Part shown: in pieces, positions 7,578-15,858 of the stretch | How the letters are laid out: each line of letters starts with the position of its first letter | Position numbering within the stretch: the first letter of the stretch is position 1 | Origin: CAVTUU01 sp045804965 | GTDB lineage: Bacteria; Chloroflexota; Chloroflexia; Thermomicrobiales; UBA6265 | Length of the DNA stretch: 64,000 bases | Reading direction: 5' to 3' | Assembly: GCA_045804965.1 (NCBI GenBank) | Contig: JBJMMD010000006.1 | Coordinates: forward strand, 1-64,000 | The notes under the pieces: model-generated | What the model was told of the DNA's origin: nothing | Databases searched by the model: none | The model's input: the letters and a program-made list of their open reading frames with translations, nothing else | Program-made: the position numbers and the translations under genes

Positions 7578-9503
7578 ATGGCACGTATGATTGGTATCGA
7601 TCTGGGAACGACCAACTCGGTCATGGCAACCATCGAAGGTGGCGAGCCAGCGGTCATTCCAAATGCGGAGGGCGAGCGTCTGACGCCTTCGGTTGTCGCA
7701 GTCACGGGCAGCGGTGAGCGGCTCGTGGGCCGTTTTGCCCGCCGCCAAGCCGTCACGAACCCTGACAACACAGTCTTCTCGATCAAGCGCTTCATGGGGC
7801 GTAAGTTCAGCGATCCTTTCGTTCAGAAAGACAAGGAGCTCGTCCCGTACGCTTTGAAGGCCGCGCCGAACGGCGATGTCCAGGTCAAGATGGGTGATCG
7901 CTGGTATAGCCCACAGGAAATCTCGGCGATGATCCTGCAGAAGCTGAAGGCGGATGCTGAAGCCTACCTTGGCACGACTGTCGATCGCGCGGTGATCACC
8001 GTTCCCGCGTACTTTGACAACTCGCAACGTGAGGCCACCAAGGATGCTGGGCGCATCGCCGGTCTGACGGTCGAGCGCATCATCAACGAGCCGACGGCTT
8101 CCGCGCTCGCCTATGGTCTGGACAAAAAGGGCGACGAGAAGGTCGCGGTGTACGACCTCGGCGGCGGCACGTACGACATATCGATCCTCGATCTATCCGA
8201 GGGAGTGTTCCAGGTCCTGTCGACGAACGGCGATACACACCTCGGCGGTGATGATTTCGATCAGATCGTCATCGAGTTCCTGGCTGATGAGTTCAAGAAG
8301 CAAGAGGGCATCGATCTTCGCAACGACCGCATGGCGCTCCAGCGGCTGAAAGAAGCTGCGGAAAAGGCCAAGATCGAGCTCTCGAGCACACAGCAGACGG
8401 ACGTCAACTTGCCGTTCATCACCGCTGACGCGAGCGGGCCGAAGCACCTCAACATTCCGCTGAACCGCTCCAAGCTGGAGCAGATGGTCAACCCCTTGAT
8501 CGAGCGGACCGTGCCGCCTATGGAGGCAGCGTTAAAGGACGCCGGGATTAGCAAAGCGGACCTCAACGAGGCGATCCTGGTTGGCGGTCAGACGCGGATG
8601 CCGGCCGTTCAGCGCAAAGTGCAGCAGTTCTTCGGCAAAGAGCCGCACAAGGGCATCAATCCCGACGAAGTTGTCGCCATTGGCGCGGCGATTCAGGGCG
8701 GTGTACTCGGCGGCGAAGTCAAAGACATCCTGCTGCTCGACGTGACCCCACTAACGCTGTCCATCGAGACGCTCGGCGGCGTGGCGACGCCGTTGATCGA
8801 GCGCAACACAACGATTCCGACGCGCAAGAGCCAGATTTTCACGACCGCAGCGGATAATCAACCGCAGGTCGAAGTCAATGTCCTGCAGGGTGAACGCCCG
8901 ATGGCGGCGGACAATAAGAGTCTGGGCAAATTCATTCTCGACGGCATCCTTCCCGCGCCGCGCGGCCTGCCAAAGATCGAAGTCACCTTCGATATTGACG
9001 CCAATGGCATCTTGAATGTCACCGCGCGTGACCAGGCAACCGGCAAGGAGCAGAAGATTACGATCACCGGATCGTCCGGCCTGACCGAATCTGAAGTGCA
9101 ACGGATGGTCAAAGAGGCCGAAGAGCACGCCGAGGATGACCGGCAGCGGCGTGAAGCCATCACGTTGAAAAACGAGGCGGAGTCGCGCGTTTTCGAGGCC
9201 GAGAAGATTCTTTCCGAGCATGGCGACAAGATCTCGTCGGAACTGAAGGCCGAACTTGATACCAAGATTCAAGCGGTCAAGGAAGTGCTCGAGAAGGATC
9301 CCGAAAACCATGAGCGCTTGAAGACCGCCTATGAGGAGATGTCGACATCGCTGACCAAGGTTGGCACGCAGATGTACGAGGCGGCCGCGCAGCAGGCCGG
9401 CGGCGCCGACTTCGGGGCAAATGGAGCAACCGAGGAAGAGGCGCCGACCGAGGACGAAGCCACGGTCGAGGGCGAATTCCGCGAAGTTGGGTCGGACCAC
9501 TAG
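7578..9503 (+). CDS. dnaK: Chaperone protein DnaK (Hsp70)
   Basis: ATP-driven folding chaperone of 641 aa. The nucleotide-binding domain shows GIDLGTTNSV at the N-terminus, VITVPAYFDNSQREATKDAG, INEPTASALAYG and the AVYDLGGGTYDISILD phosphate loop; the substrate domain follows with LLLDVTPLTLSIETLGG. The helical lid ends in an acidic tail. AAGGAG stands 7-12 bases before the ATG. It closes the hrcA-grpE-dnaK operon. No dnaJ follows, because a strong terminator comes 27 bases after the stop, so the J-protein must be encoded elsewhere. Confidence 0.99.
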   Translation: MARMIGIDLGTTNSVMATIEGGEPAVIPNAEGERLTPSVVAVTGSGERLVGRFARRQAVTNPDNTVFSIKRFMGRKFSDPFVQKDKELVPYALKAAPNGDVQVKMGDRWYSPQEISAMILQKLKADAEAYLGTTVDRAVITVPAYFDNSQREATKDAGRIAGLTVERIINEPTASALAYGLDKKGDEKVAVYDLGGGTYDISILDLSEGVFQVLSTNGDTHLGGDDFDQIVIEFLADEFKKQEGIDLRNDRMALQRLKEAAEKAKIELSSTQQTDVNLPFITADASGPKHLNIPLNRSKLEQMVNPLIERTVPPMEAALKDAGISKADLNEAILVGGQTRMPAVQRKVQQFFGKEPHKGINPDEVVAIGAAIQGGVLGGEVKDILLLDVTPLTLSIETLGGVATPLIERNTTIPTRKSQIFTTAADNQPQVEVNVLQGERPMAADNKSLGKFILDGILPAPRGLPKIEVTFDIDANGILNVTARDQATGKEQKITITGSSGLTESEVQRMVKEAEEHAEDDRQRREAITLKNEAESRVFEAEKILSEHGDKISSELKAELDTKIQAVKEVLEKDPENHERLKTAYEEMSTSLTKVGTQMYEAAAQQAGGADFGANGATEEEAPTEDEATVEGEFREVGSDH

Positions 9504-9530
9504 AGTTCGCGAGCGTATCCGAACCAATGA

Positions 9531-9574
9531 GTAAATGACAGGAGGGCGGCATTAGCCGCCCTCCTGTCATTTAC
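9531..9574. terminator. Bidirectional hairpin terminator between dnaK and the gene at 9629
   Basis: A perfect 20-bp inverted repeat, 9531-9550 and 9555-9574, around an ATTA loop. The stem is GC-rich inside and ends in GTAAAT/ATTTAC, so either strand gives a short U-containing 3' flank. It lies between convergent genes and can serve both. Confidence 0.85.
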
Positions 9575-9628
9575 GGGCGCTTACCGCACTTTGCCGAGGC
9601 ATGCATCCGACGGCGAGGCGCAATGTCC

Positions 9629-10771
9629 TTAGGCGACAATCTCGAGATTGGGGATCGAAACCGGGCGAACCCCGGCGCCGTGGATCTGCACGTCGATTAA
9701 GTCGATCGGCTGACCATCGGCGCGGCGGATCCGGCGAGGCACACTCACAATAATACCGGTCAAGCCGAGCATCGCGTGGTCGACGAGCCGCACGTGCGAT
9801 CCCTCGGCGAACGAGGCAAAACTGCGCATGGCGTCGTACTCCATCGCCTCCTCGTTCGCCACGACCAGCTCGGGCCGGATGAGCTCACCGCCCAGTTTCG
9901 TATCGGCGCTGAGCACTGCATGTTGCTGTTCAAGTTCCTTCAATAGGAGAAACGATTCAGGGTTGATCGGCAAGCGGCCGAATCCCTCAGTGGCCATGAT
10001 CGCGAGCGGCAGTGACGTTTGCTCGCCTATCACCCGTTCTGACGGGGTCAAGCGCCACAGGTCGCACCGATCGTCGCTTGACTTGCCAATGATCGCCTGT
10101 ACGTCGCGGTCGAGCAAGCCGCCCACTATCAGCCCACGAGCGCGAACCTCAACCAAGCGGCGGAGGGCTTGAGCGTCGGCAAATGAGCCGCCAACGACAA
10201 TCGCGCCTTCCAGGTGGGGACCGATCTTGCTCGCGTCGAGCGGAGCGTCGGGCCATTCAACGACGACTTTGAGCGGCCCGCTGGTAATTCCGCCGAGACC
10301 GACGATACCGAGGATACGAGAGCCGACCGTGCGGATGACGACCTTTTCGTCGCCGACAATCTGGTCGACGTCACCAGGGACTAAGGCGTGAATTTCTCCG
10401 GCTTGTGCCGGCGCGATGGCGGCATTGCCGGTGAGGACGTCATAGGACAGAAACACGCCCGAAATCGGCGACGTTGCAGACAGATTGCGAAGACCTCGCC
10501 GCGTTTTGGCGATGATCTCGCCCGCGGCGACTTCCGCGCCCGGCTGCTTCAATAAGAGCTTGTCGGCTTCCGCGGCGGGGACACCAAGCGGAACCGAGAC
10601 CGGAACAACGGTTGCCAGGCGAATTGGATTGATCTGAGCGATGATCGAGTCGGCGGTCACGCGCGCGCCTTCGCGGACTTTGACTTCGCCGCCGCCGGAG
10701 AGGCGGCGCGCCACCTTGATCTCGTGGTCGCGAATGGCGATCGCTTCGCGGTGCGGAAAGTTCAGGTTCAT
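9629..10771 (-). CDS. GlmL-associated protein of unknown function, barrel-sandwich-like N-terminus
   Basis: I cannot name a family with certainty. The N-terminal 110 residues look like a biotinyl/lipoyl-type barrel sandwich, with the repeated pattern of strand, G-x-x-V and I-A: VKVREGARVTADSIIAQI and PGAEVAAGEIIAK, then SATSPISGVFLSYDVLTG. A central globular region contains VVIRTVGSRILGIVGLGGITSG. The C-terminus (EGSHVRLVDHAMLGLTGIIV) resembles a KOW/SH3-like strand set. No lysine in an MKM-type lipoyl motif is seen, so cofactor attachment is not supported. It is 48 bases downstream of the GlmL-like gene and almost surely in its operon. Confidence 0.75.
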   Translation of the reverse strand: MNLNFPHREAIAIRDHEIKVARRLSGGGEVKVREGARVTADSIIAQINPIRLATVVPVSVPLGVPAAEADKLLLKQPGAEVAAGEIIAKTRRGLRNLSATSPISGVFLSYDVLTGNAAIAPAQAGEIHALVPGDVDQIVGDEKVVIRTVGSRILGIVGLGGITSGPLKVVVEWPDAPLDASKIGPHLEGAIVVGGSFADAQALRRLVEVRARGLIVGGLLDRDVQAIIGKSSDDRCDLWRLTPSERVIGEQTSLPLAIMATEGFGRLPINPESFLLLKELEQQHAVLSADTKLGGELIRPELVVANEEAMEYDAMRSFASFAEGSHVRLVDHAMLGLTGIIVSVPRRIRRADGQPIDLIDVQIHGAGVRPVSIPNLEIVA

Positions 10772-10819
10772 AGTGTCAAATCACCTCAAGGTCTTGACTC
10801 GCCTGCATCGACGCGAACG

Positions 10820-12553
10820 CTAAACGGCCGACCCGCGCCCCGCGCTCACGCGGTCAAGCCATTGCTTGACTTTCACATGGCGGTTTGGTCCGGTTCCGAA
10901 AACTGACCGCCCGCGCGCGTCCACGATCACGCCGACGGCGCCCCCAATGATGCGGTGGTCCTCGGAGAGCGCGACGGCTTTGCCGGAAGGATGTCCGCCG
11001 ATGGAGAACTTTCGCTCCGGTCTGAGCGAGAGGGTCGCGGTTTCACCGGTACGGAGCGGTAGCACCTCGACTGAGCCCGAGGCAACGGTGAAGTTGCTCG
11101 AACCTCCATGCTCATAATGGATTTCACCGCGACAAGCGACGTCGCCTTCGTGCACGGCGCCGCCGATGACGACCGCGCTGCCAAGATGGGTCAGTGCATC
11201 ATATTCGAAGACATTCGACGCCAGGACCGGGTCGATCGCGCCTATCGTGCCTGCAACGGCCATGAGCCCATCCTGGTCGAGCCCGAGATCGAGCACTCCT
11301 TGGTCGGGAACCGCGTCCACGATATCGAGCAATGCAAGGGCTGCCGCGCCAGGTTGGTTCCAGCGGGCGAACGCGGGCCCGCCGATAACAAGATCGGCAC
11401 CGGTGATCGCGAGCGGATGGGACCGGCTGAGCTCTGCCATCGCCCGGCGCGCGACCTGGCGGGCCAGCGCTTGCTCGATGGCGAGGTCACGAGGCTGCTC
11501 GGCGACTGTCCAGGGTCGAATGGATCGGTTGAGGACCCAGGTGACCAACTCATCCTCAGTCGCTTCGAACGGCAGCCATGCTGCAGCTTCGACGACTTCC
11601 TTGCTGGAGAGACCTGAAATCGAAGCGGACAAATCAATCTGCGGGTAAGCAACGATACCGCCATTGTCCGGGCCCGCGGCATGGACATGGACGCCATCAT
11701 CGATGGCAATTGTCAACACGCGCCGCTCAAAAGCGCGGGCAATGAAGCGGTTGACGAGATCGACCGAGAGGGCGCGCGGAATCGTGGGTTGGACCGCGTC
11801 GAGCGTGAGACTCTTGAAATCGGTCGTGGAGATGCGCGCGAGGAACAACTCGGCGAGCTCGCGCTCGAGATCTCGAATAATTCCGGCTGATTGCCCTGAA
11901 GAAAGCGAAGCCGTCTTCAACCGAGTTCGTTTCGTGAACGAATTTGATAGCTCTTCGAGTTGTTCAGTTTCCGCAATGATGAAAGCACGGTCGGGAACGA
12001 TTGCCCCGCCGACCTGTTTCGCGAGTTGCTGGACGCGGGTGAGACTGTCGCCATGGTTCTGGCCAACGCTGACGATGACGAGGTCCGGCGCGAACGACTC
12101 GATCGCCTCGGATTGGCTCGTGGCCCACCCAGTATCTTTGCGACCCGTGGGCGCAACGAGGTGTAGGACACGCGAGTGGTGCTTGCGCAGCGATTCCAGG
12201 ATCGCCGGCCCGAGCGGATTGGCTCCGGCTTCGATCATCACGGCCCGCAAGGGCTCGCCATGGCCCGAGCAGACCAGCAAACCGTCTACGCCGTCGCCCC
12301 GCTCCAACTGCGGAATCAAGAGGTTGTCGTGATCGGTCAGCTTCCGTCCGGTTTCCCATTCGAGCTGGCGCAGGAGCTGACTCCAGCCAATCGTCAAATC
12401 TTCAAACGGAAGTTCGGAGGTTGTGGGGCTCTCGGCTTTGGCGACGAAGCGAAATGCGCCGCTGATCTCCTCGAGTAGATAGGCACGCGACGAGCCCCGG
12501 CCAAGGTCGGCGACGAGAAGTGATTCGAGTGGCGGGTTCGCGGTGCTAGCCAT
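10820..12553 (-). CDS. GlmL/MutL family protein (ASKHA-type ATPase fold)
   Basis: Matches the family annotated as glutamate mutase accessory protein GlmL (MutL): an N-terminal LLVADLGRGSSRAYLLE phosphate-1-like motif, the segment GATSQSEAIE-like around residue 150, a central VIPDRAF, and IAIDDGVHVHAAG plus ADLVIGGPAF further on. In clostridia such proteins are linked to B12-dependent glutamate mutase (GlmES). No mutase subunit or B12 protein is encoded in this window, so the partner here may differ. GGAGGAAC lies just before the ATG. It follows the zinc-ribbon gene by 73 bases and precedes the barrel-sandwich gene by 48. Confidence 0.85.
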   Translation of the reverse strand: MASTANPPLESLLVADLGRGSSRAYLLEEISGAFRFVAKAESPTTSELPFEDLTIGWSQLLRQLEWETGRKLTDHDNLLIPQLERGDGVDGLLVCSGHGEPLRAVMIEAGANPLGPAILESLRKHHSRVLHLVAPTGRKDTGWATSQSEAIESFAPDLVIVSVGQNHGDSLTRVQQLAKQVGGAIVPDRAFIIAETEQLEELSNSFTKRTRLKTASLSSGQSAGIIRDLERELAELFLARISTTDFKSLTLDAVQPTIPRALSVDLVNRFIARAFERRVLTIAIDDGVHVHAAGPDNGGIVAYPQIDLSASISGLSSKEVVEAAAWLPFEATEDELVTWVLNRSIRPWTVAEQPRDLAIEQALARQVARRAMAELSRSHPLAITGADLVIGGPAFARWNQPGAAALALLDIVDAVPDQGVLDLGLDQDGLMAVAGTIGAIDPVLASNVFEYDALTHLGSAVVIGGAVHEGDVACRGEIHYEHGGSSNFTVASGSVEVLPLRTGETATLSLRPERKFSIGGHPSGKAVALSEDHRIIGGAVGVIVDARGRSVFGTGPNRHVKVKQWLDRVSAGRGSAV

Positions 12554-12626
12554 TTTGTTCCTCCGGCGATCTATCGACGTTGTCTTGCCGGCTTATGCGG
12601 CGCTGTAATCAATGAGACAAACGACC

Positions 12627-13904
12627 CTAACTGCCTCCGACGAGGAAGATATACGCCCCGATCGAAAGTATGGAGACGAGGATTGCTGCGACCACGACCC
12701 ATCGTACGAGGGGCGACGCTGACGTCACTTTGTCGATGACTGGAGCAAGATGCGAGATCGACTGTGGCGCATCCGGCTGGACGAGCGGTGTGGGCTCTAG
12801 GCTTGCCTGCTCTCGCTTCGGAGCATCCACTTTGTCCCGAGGAACGCTTGACATCGGTCTAGACCAAAGGTTGGCCGGCGCAGTGGAGGATGCCTGTGCT
12901 TGATCTCGGCGATTAAGCCACGGATTCGACGCCATCGTTGGCGGTTCCGCCTCACCAGGTACTTGGCTAATCCGGCGGGCAAACGATCCTTCACCGAAAA
13001 GATTCTGGCCCGCGCCTAGGGCACTCGGGGCCGCGAGTGGAAGAGCAGCAGCAGCTTCCTGTACAGTGGCTGCTGCTGCGGCCGCCTCCTCCGTTTTTCG
13101 GGCATCTTCCGCTTGCGCCAACTGACGAATCCAGGCCGGCAAATCGCCTTCGGAAATGAAGCTCGAAGGGTCGGCCGCTGTTGTCACTGAATGGGCGACT
13201 GGACCGGGTTCAGCGGGAGGGGCCGGATCGGGAGTAGCGTGCTGAGGCGGCTCATTGAGCCAGCTTGGCATAGCGCGGTCGAGCCCACCGTTGGGAATCT
13301 CCGGTGAGAGGAGCTTCCTTTCTGCCACCTGGACGCCGTCGTTTTGCGCCGACGCGGGGGCCGGTTGTTGAGCCTGCCAGGGGGATGGTTCAGCGGCGAT
13401 TGAAGTGAGCGGCGTTTGCGGTTTCGGCGCGGGCCACGGTTGCGGTGTGGGTGGTGGCGGCTCAACCGGCGTCTCCTGAGCAGTTGGCGCCGGCACGGCA
13501 GACGGCGGCACCGGCGGGTTAGTGCCCATGTACATGAAGTTGCCGTCAGTTGCCTGTGTCACGTCGTGCGGTTGCTCGGTCGCGGCGCGCTTCAGCCAGT
13601 CCGGAAGTTCGAGACCTTTGCTGATCTGTTGAACGGCCGGATTTGCTTGAGCCTCAATGTGTGTCTGCAAACCCGCCGAGTCCGCGTTCGCGGACGCATA
13701 CGCAAAGCTTGGCGTGACCGGCGCAGATTGTGCGTGTATAACTGCGGCCCCACACCCCGAGCAGAACGCCGCTTGATTTGCGAGTGGAACAGTACAGGCA
13801 GGACAGAGAAGAGAACCTCTCTCAGCAGAAAAACCGCGACCACAGATCCGGCAGAACGTTGCCGCGCTGTCGTTGGCTGCTCCGCAATCCTGACAATAGG
13901 TCAT
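12627..13904 (-). CDS. Double zinc-ribbon protein with C-terminal membrane anchor
   Basis: I start it at ATG 13904, giving 425 aa, because the protein then opens directly with the zinc ribbon MTYCQDCG; the longer frame to 14027 adds a sequence unlike the rest. Two C-x2-C pairs make ribbon one (Cys 4, 7, 18, 21) and two more make ribbon two (Cys 34, 37, 48, 51). A long Pro/Ala/Gln-rich, probably disordered region follows, with several short recurring segments of the type LPDWLKRAA, MPSWLNEPP and LPAWIRQLA. The final residues WVVVAAILVSILSIGAYIFL form one membrane helix, leaving the bulk in the cytoplasm. It is upstream of the GlmL-like gene. Such architecture is common for uncharacterised scaffolds in Chloroflexota. 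Confidence 0.8.
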   Translation of the reverse strand: MTYCQDCGAANDSAATFCRICGRGFSAERGSLLCPACTVPLANQAAFCSGCGAAVIHAQSAPVTPSFAYASANADSAGLQTHIEAQANPAVQQISKGLELPDWLKRAATEQPHDVTQATDGNFMYMGTNPPVPPSAVPAPTAQETPVEPPPPTPQPWPAPKPQTPLTSIAAEPSPWQAQQPAPASAQNDGVQVAERKLLSPEIPNGGLDRAMPSWLNEPPQHATPDPAPPAEPGPVAHSVTTAADPSSFISEGDLPAWIRQLAQAEDARKTEEAAAAAATVQEAAAALPLAAPSALGAGQNLFGEGSFARRISQVPGEAEPPTMASNPWLNRRDQAQASSTAPANLWSRPMSSVPRDKVDAPKREQASLEPTPLVQPDAPQSISHLAPVIDKVTSASPLVRWVVVAAILVSILSIGAYIFLVGGS

Positions 13905-14182
13905 CTGTGTCCTCAATCGTGTCCACGAGTGGAAGCAGTGTCGGTTCCACACCGGAACTGAATCGGCCCACCGCTTGTTCGCGATCCATCGCGGCGTCAA
14001 TGCTGACGCTGTCGCGCGCCTGGACAATCACACTTCGGCCAGTCGGAGATGAGTATAACGGGATGGTTCGGTGAGTTGTCCGGCCAAGAAGTCCTGATGC
14101 ACCCCTTACCGACTCGCAACAAGAGATTCACCGCTTGGGCCTTCAATCCGAGCTCCAAAAATGAGATTGAGAGCGCCTTCAA

Positions 14183-14647
14183 TCACAGTTCGACGGTGTC
14201 GAGCCAGATAGTGACTGGACCATCGTTCACGAGCTCGACCGCCATTTCAGCGCCGAAGACGCCCTGTTCCACCCGCAACCCAAGTTTCCGGAGTTGGTCC
14301 GCGAACCGATCGATAAGCGGCGAAGCGATATTCGGAGGCGCGGCGTTGATGAAGCTCGGGCGGCGTCCTTTCTTGGCATCGGCATAAAGGGTGAATTGCG
14401 AGACCACGAGGATGCCAATGTTCTCGGGCGATTCGGCGGCAAGCTCAAGCGCCGAGCGATTGAGCTTGCCTGCCTCGTCGTCGAACACGCGAAGGTTTGC
14501 GATCTTAGCCGCGAGCTTGCTCGATTCCGCTTCGGTGTCGGAATGGGTCACCCCGAGAAGTATGAGGAAGCCCCGGTCAATTCGGCCGACAGTGTCGCCA
14601 CCAATGGAGACGCTGGCGCGACTAACACGCTGAACTAGGGCGCGCAC
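14183..14647 (-). CDS. dtd: D-aminoacyl-tRNA deacylase
   Basis: Hydrolyses D-amino acids (and Gly-tRNA-Ala) off tRNA, a proofreading step. The family blocks are all present: MRALVQRVSRASVSI at the start, the active-site SQFTLYADAKKGRRPSF, and the C-terminal NDGPVTIWLDT with the Gly-cis-Pro motif. The length of 154 aa is normal. The gene is three bases downstream of ispF, last in the long minus-strand run that starts with rny. Confidence 0.96.
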   Translation of the reverse strand: MRALVQRVSRASVSIGGDTVGRIDRGFLILLGVTHSDTEAESSKLAAKIANLRVFDDEAGKLNRSALELAAESPENIGILVVSQFTLYADAKKGRRPSFINAAPPNIASPLIDRFADQLRKLGLRVEQGVFGAEMAVELVNDGPVTIWLDTVEL

Positions 14648-14650
14648 GCT

Positions 14651-15139
14651 CTAGTCTTGTTCCGATTCGCGGACGGTTGCGATTGCGAGCGCGGCAATCC
14701 CCTCACCCCGGCCGATGAAACCCATGCCTTCGTTCGTCGTTGCCTTGATGTTGATAGTGGCGTCGTCCAAACCGGTCACGTTCGAGATCGCTGACCGCAT
14801 TGCGTCAGCATATCGGGCAATTTTGGGTGCTTCGCAGATCAACGTGGTGTCGAGATTGACGGGGTGAAACCCGGACGATCTCAGGATCTGCATGACGTCG
14901 CGGAGAAGGTCCAGACTGCTCGCGTCGCGGTATGCAGGGTCGTCTGGCGGAAAGTGTTGACCGATGTCCCCTTTTGCGGCGGCGCCGAGCAACGCATCGG
15001 CGATGGCATGGAGCAAGACGTCGGCGTCCGAATGACCTTCGAGCCCGAGCTCGAACGAGATCTCCACACCGCCGAGTTTCAGCGGTCGGCCAGGGGTGAA
15101 TCGGTGAACGTCGTAGCCGATACCCGTTCGAATGGTCAT
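14651..15139 (-). CDS. ispF: 2-C-methyl-D-erythritol 2,4-cyclodiphosphate synthase
   Basis: Fifth step of the MEP isoprenoid pathway. Motifs: GIGYDVHRF (metal Asp and His), GLEGHSDADVLLHAIADALLGA (metal His), and the C-terminal NIKATTNEGMGFIGRGEGIAALA. The length of 162 aa is typical of the trimeric enzyme. It overlaps ispD by four bases (ATGA), so the two are translationally coupled. Confidence 0.97.
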   Translation of the reverse strand: MTIRTGIGYDVHRFTPGRPLKLGGVEISFELGLEGHSDADVLLHAIADALLGAAAKGDIGQHFPPDDPAYRDASSLDLLRDVMQILRSSGFHPVNLDTTLICEAPKIARYADAMRSAISNVTGLDDATINIKATTNEGMGFIGRGEGIAALAIATVRESEQD

Positions 15140-15858
15140 GGTTCTATCTCAGGCAGATCACCGGACCGGTGTGCGTAGAGCGCCTCGGCGATCCAAAGAT
15201 CGTCTAGATGCGTGATCTTCAGGTTCGCGTTTGTGCTCGGCACAATTACAACTGGAACGCCCATTGCCTCCAAAATTGACGCTTCGTCCGTGACGCTAAG
15301 TCGTTCGCGAGCGGCAAGGTCGACGGCCCGGCGGAGGAGGTCAATACGAAACGCCTGAGGAGTCTGGGCCGCCCAGAGGTGCTCGCGAGGAATCGTTTCG
15401 ACGATCTTGGCCGCCGATACCCGCTTGACCGTATCGGTGATCGGCGCCGCGGCGATGGCCGCGCCCGTCGACGTGGCCGCGATGATGCAGGCATCGAAGA
15501 GAGCGGCGGTAACGAGTGGTCTGGCCCCATCGTGGATGACGACAATTTCCGTGCTGAGGGAAACGTTGCTCAATCCCGCAACGACTGATTCTTGCCGTCG
15601 ATCGCCGCCGGTGACGACCGCTTGGACCTTCGACCAGCCACCTTCCTCGACGAGATCCTGCGCCGTGCCGCGCGTGTGTTCGCCGACGACGAGGACGACG
15701 TCGCGGATCGTCGCGGATTGCTCAGTGGTGTCGAGTATGTGGGCGATGAGGGGACGACCACCGAGCGGGAGAAACACTTTATCAGGCGCGCCAAAGCGCT
15801 CACCCTTGCCGGCGGCGACAATGATCGCGGTCGCTATCGGCTGCTCACGTCGCTGCAT
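15136..15858 (-). CDS. ispD: 2-C-methyl-D-erythritol 4-phosphate cytidylyltransferase
   Basis: Third step of the MEP pathway: makes CDP-methylerythritol. The nucleotide-binding signature IIVAAGKGERFGAPDKVFLPLGG-type residues are at the N-terminus (the G-x-G-x-R-F part and the Lys are visible). VVIHDGARPLV and AAQTPQAFRIDLLRRA follow as expected. It overlaps the PIN/TRAM gene by 14 bases and ispF by four. Confidence 0.97.
   Translation of the reverse strand: MQRREQPIATAIIVAAGKGERFGAPDKVFLPLGGRPLIAHILDTTEQSATIRDVVLVVGEHTRGTAQDLVEEGGWSKVQAVVTGGDRRQESVVAGLSNVSLSTEIVVIHDGARPLVTAALFDACIIAATSTGAAIAAAPITDTVKRVSAAKIVETIPREHLWAAQTPQAFRIDLLRRAVDLAARERLSVTDEASILEAMGVPVVIVPSTNANLKITHLDDLWIAEALYAHRSGDLPEIEP

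Noticed and set aside
13905..14027. Upstream extension of the zinc-ribbon gene
   Set aside because: The added 41 residues are Arg/Trp-rich, unlike the protein; the zinc ribbon normally starts at the first residues.
13997..14182. 61-codon minus-strand frame between dtd and the zinc-ribbon gene
   Set aside because: Composition unlike a protein and no start signal.
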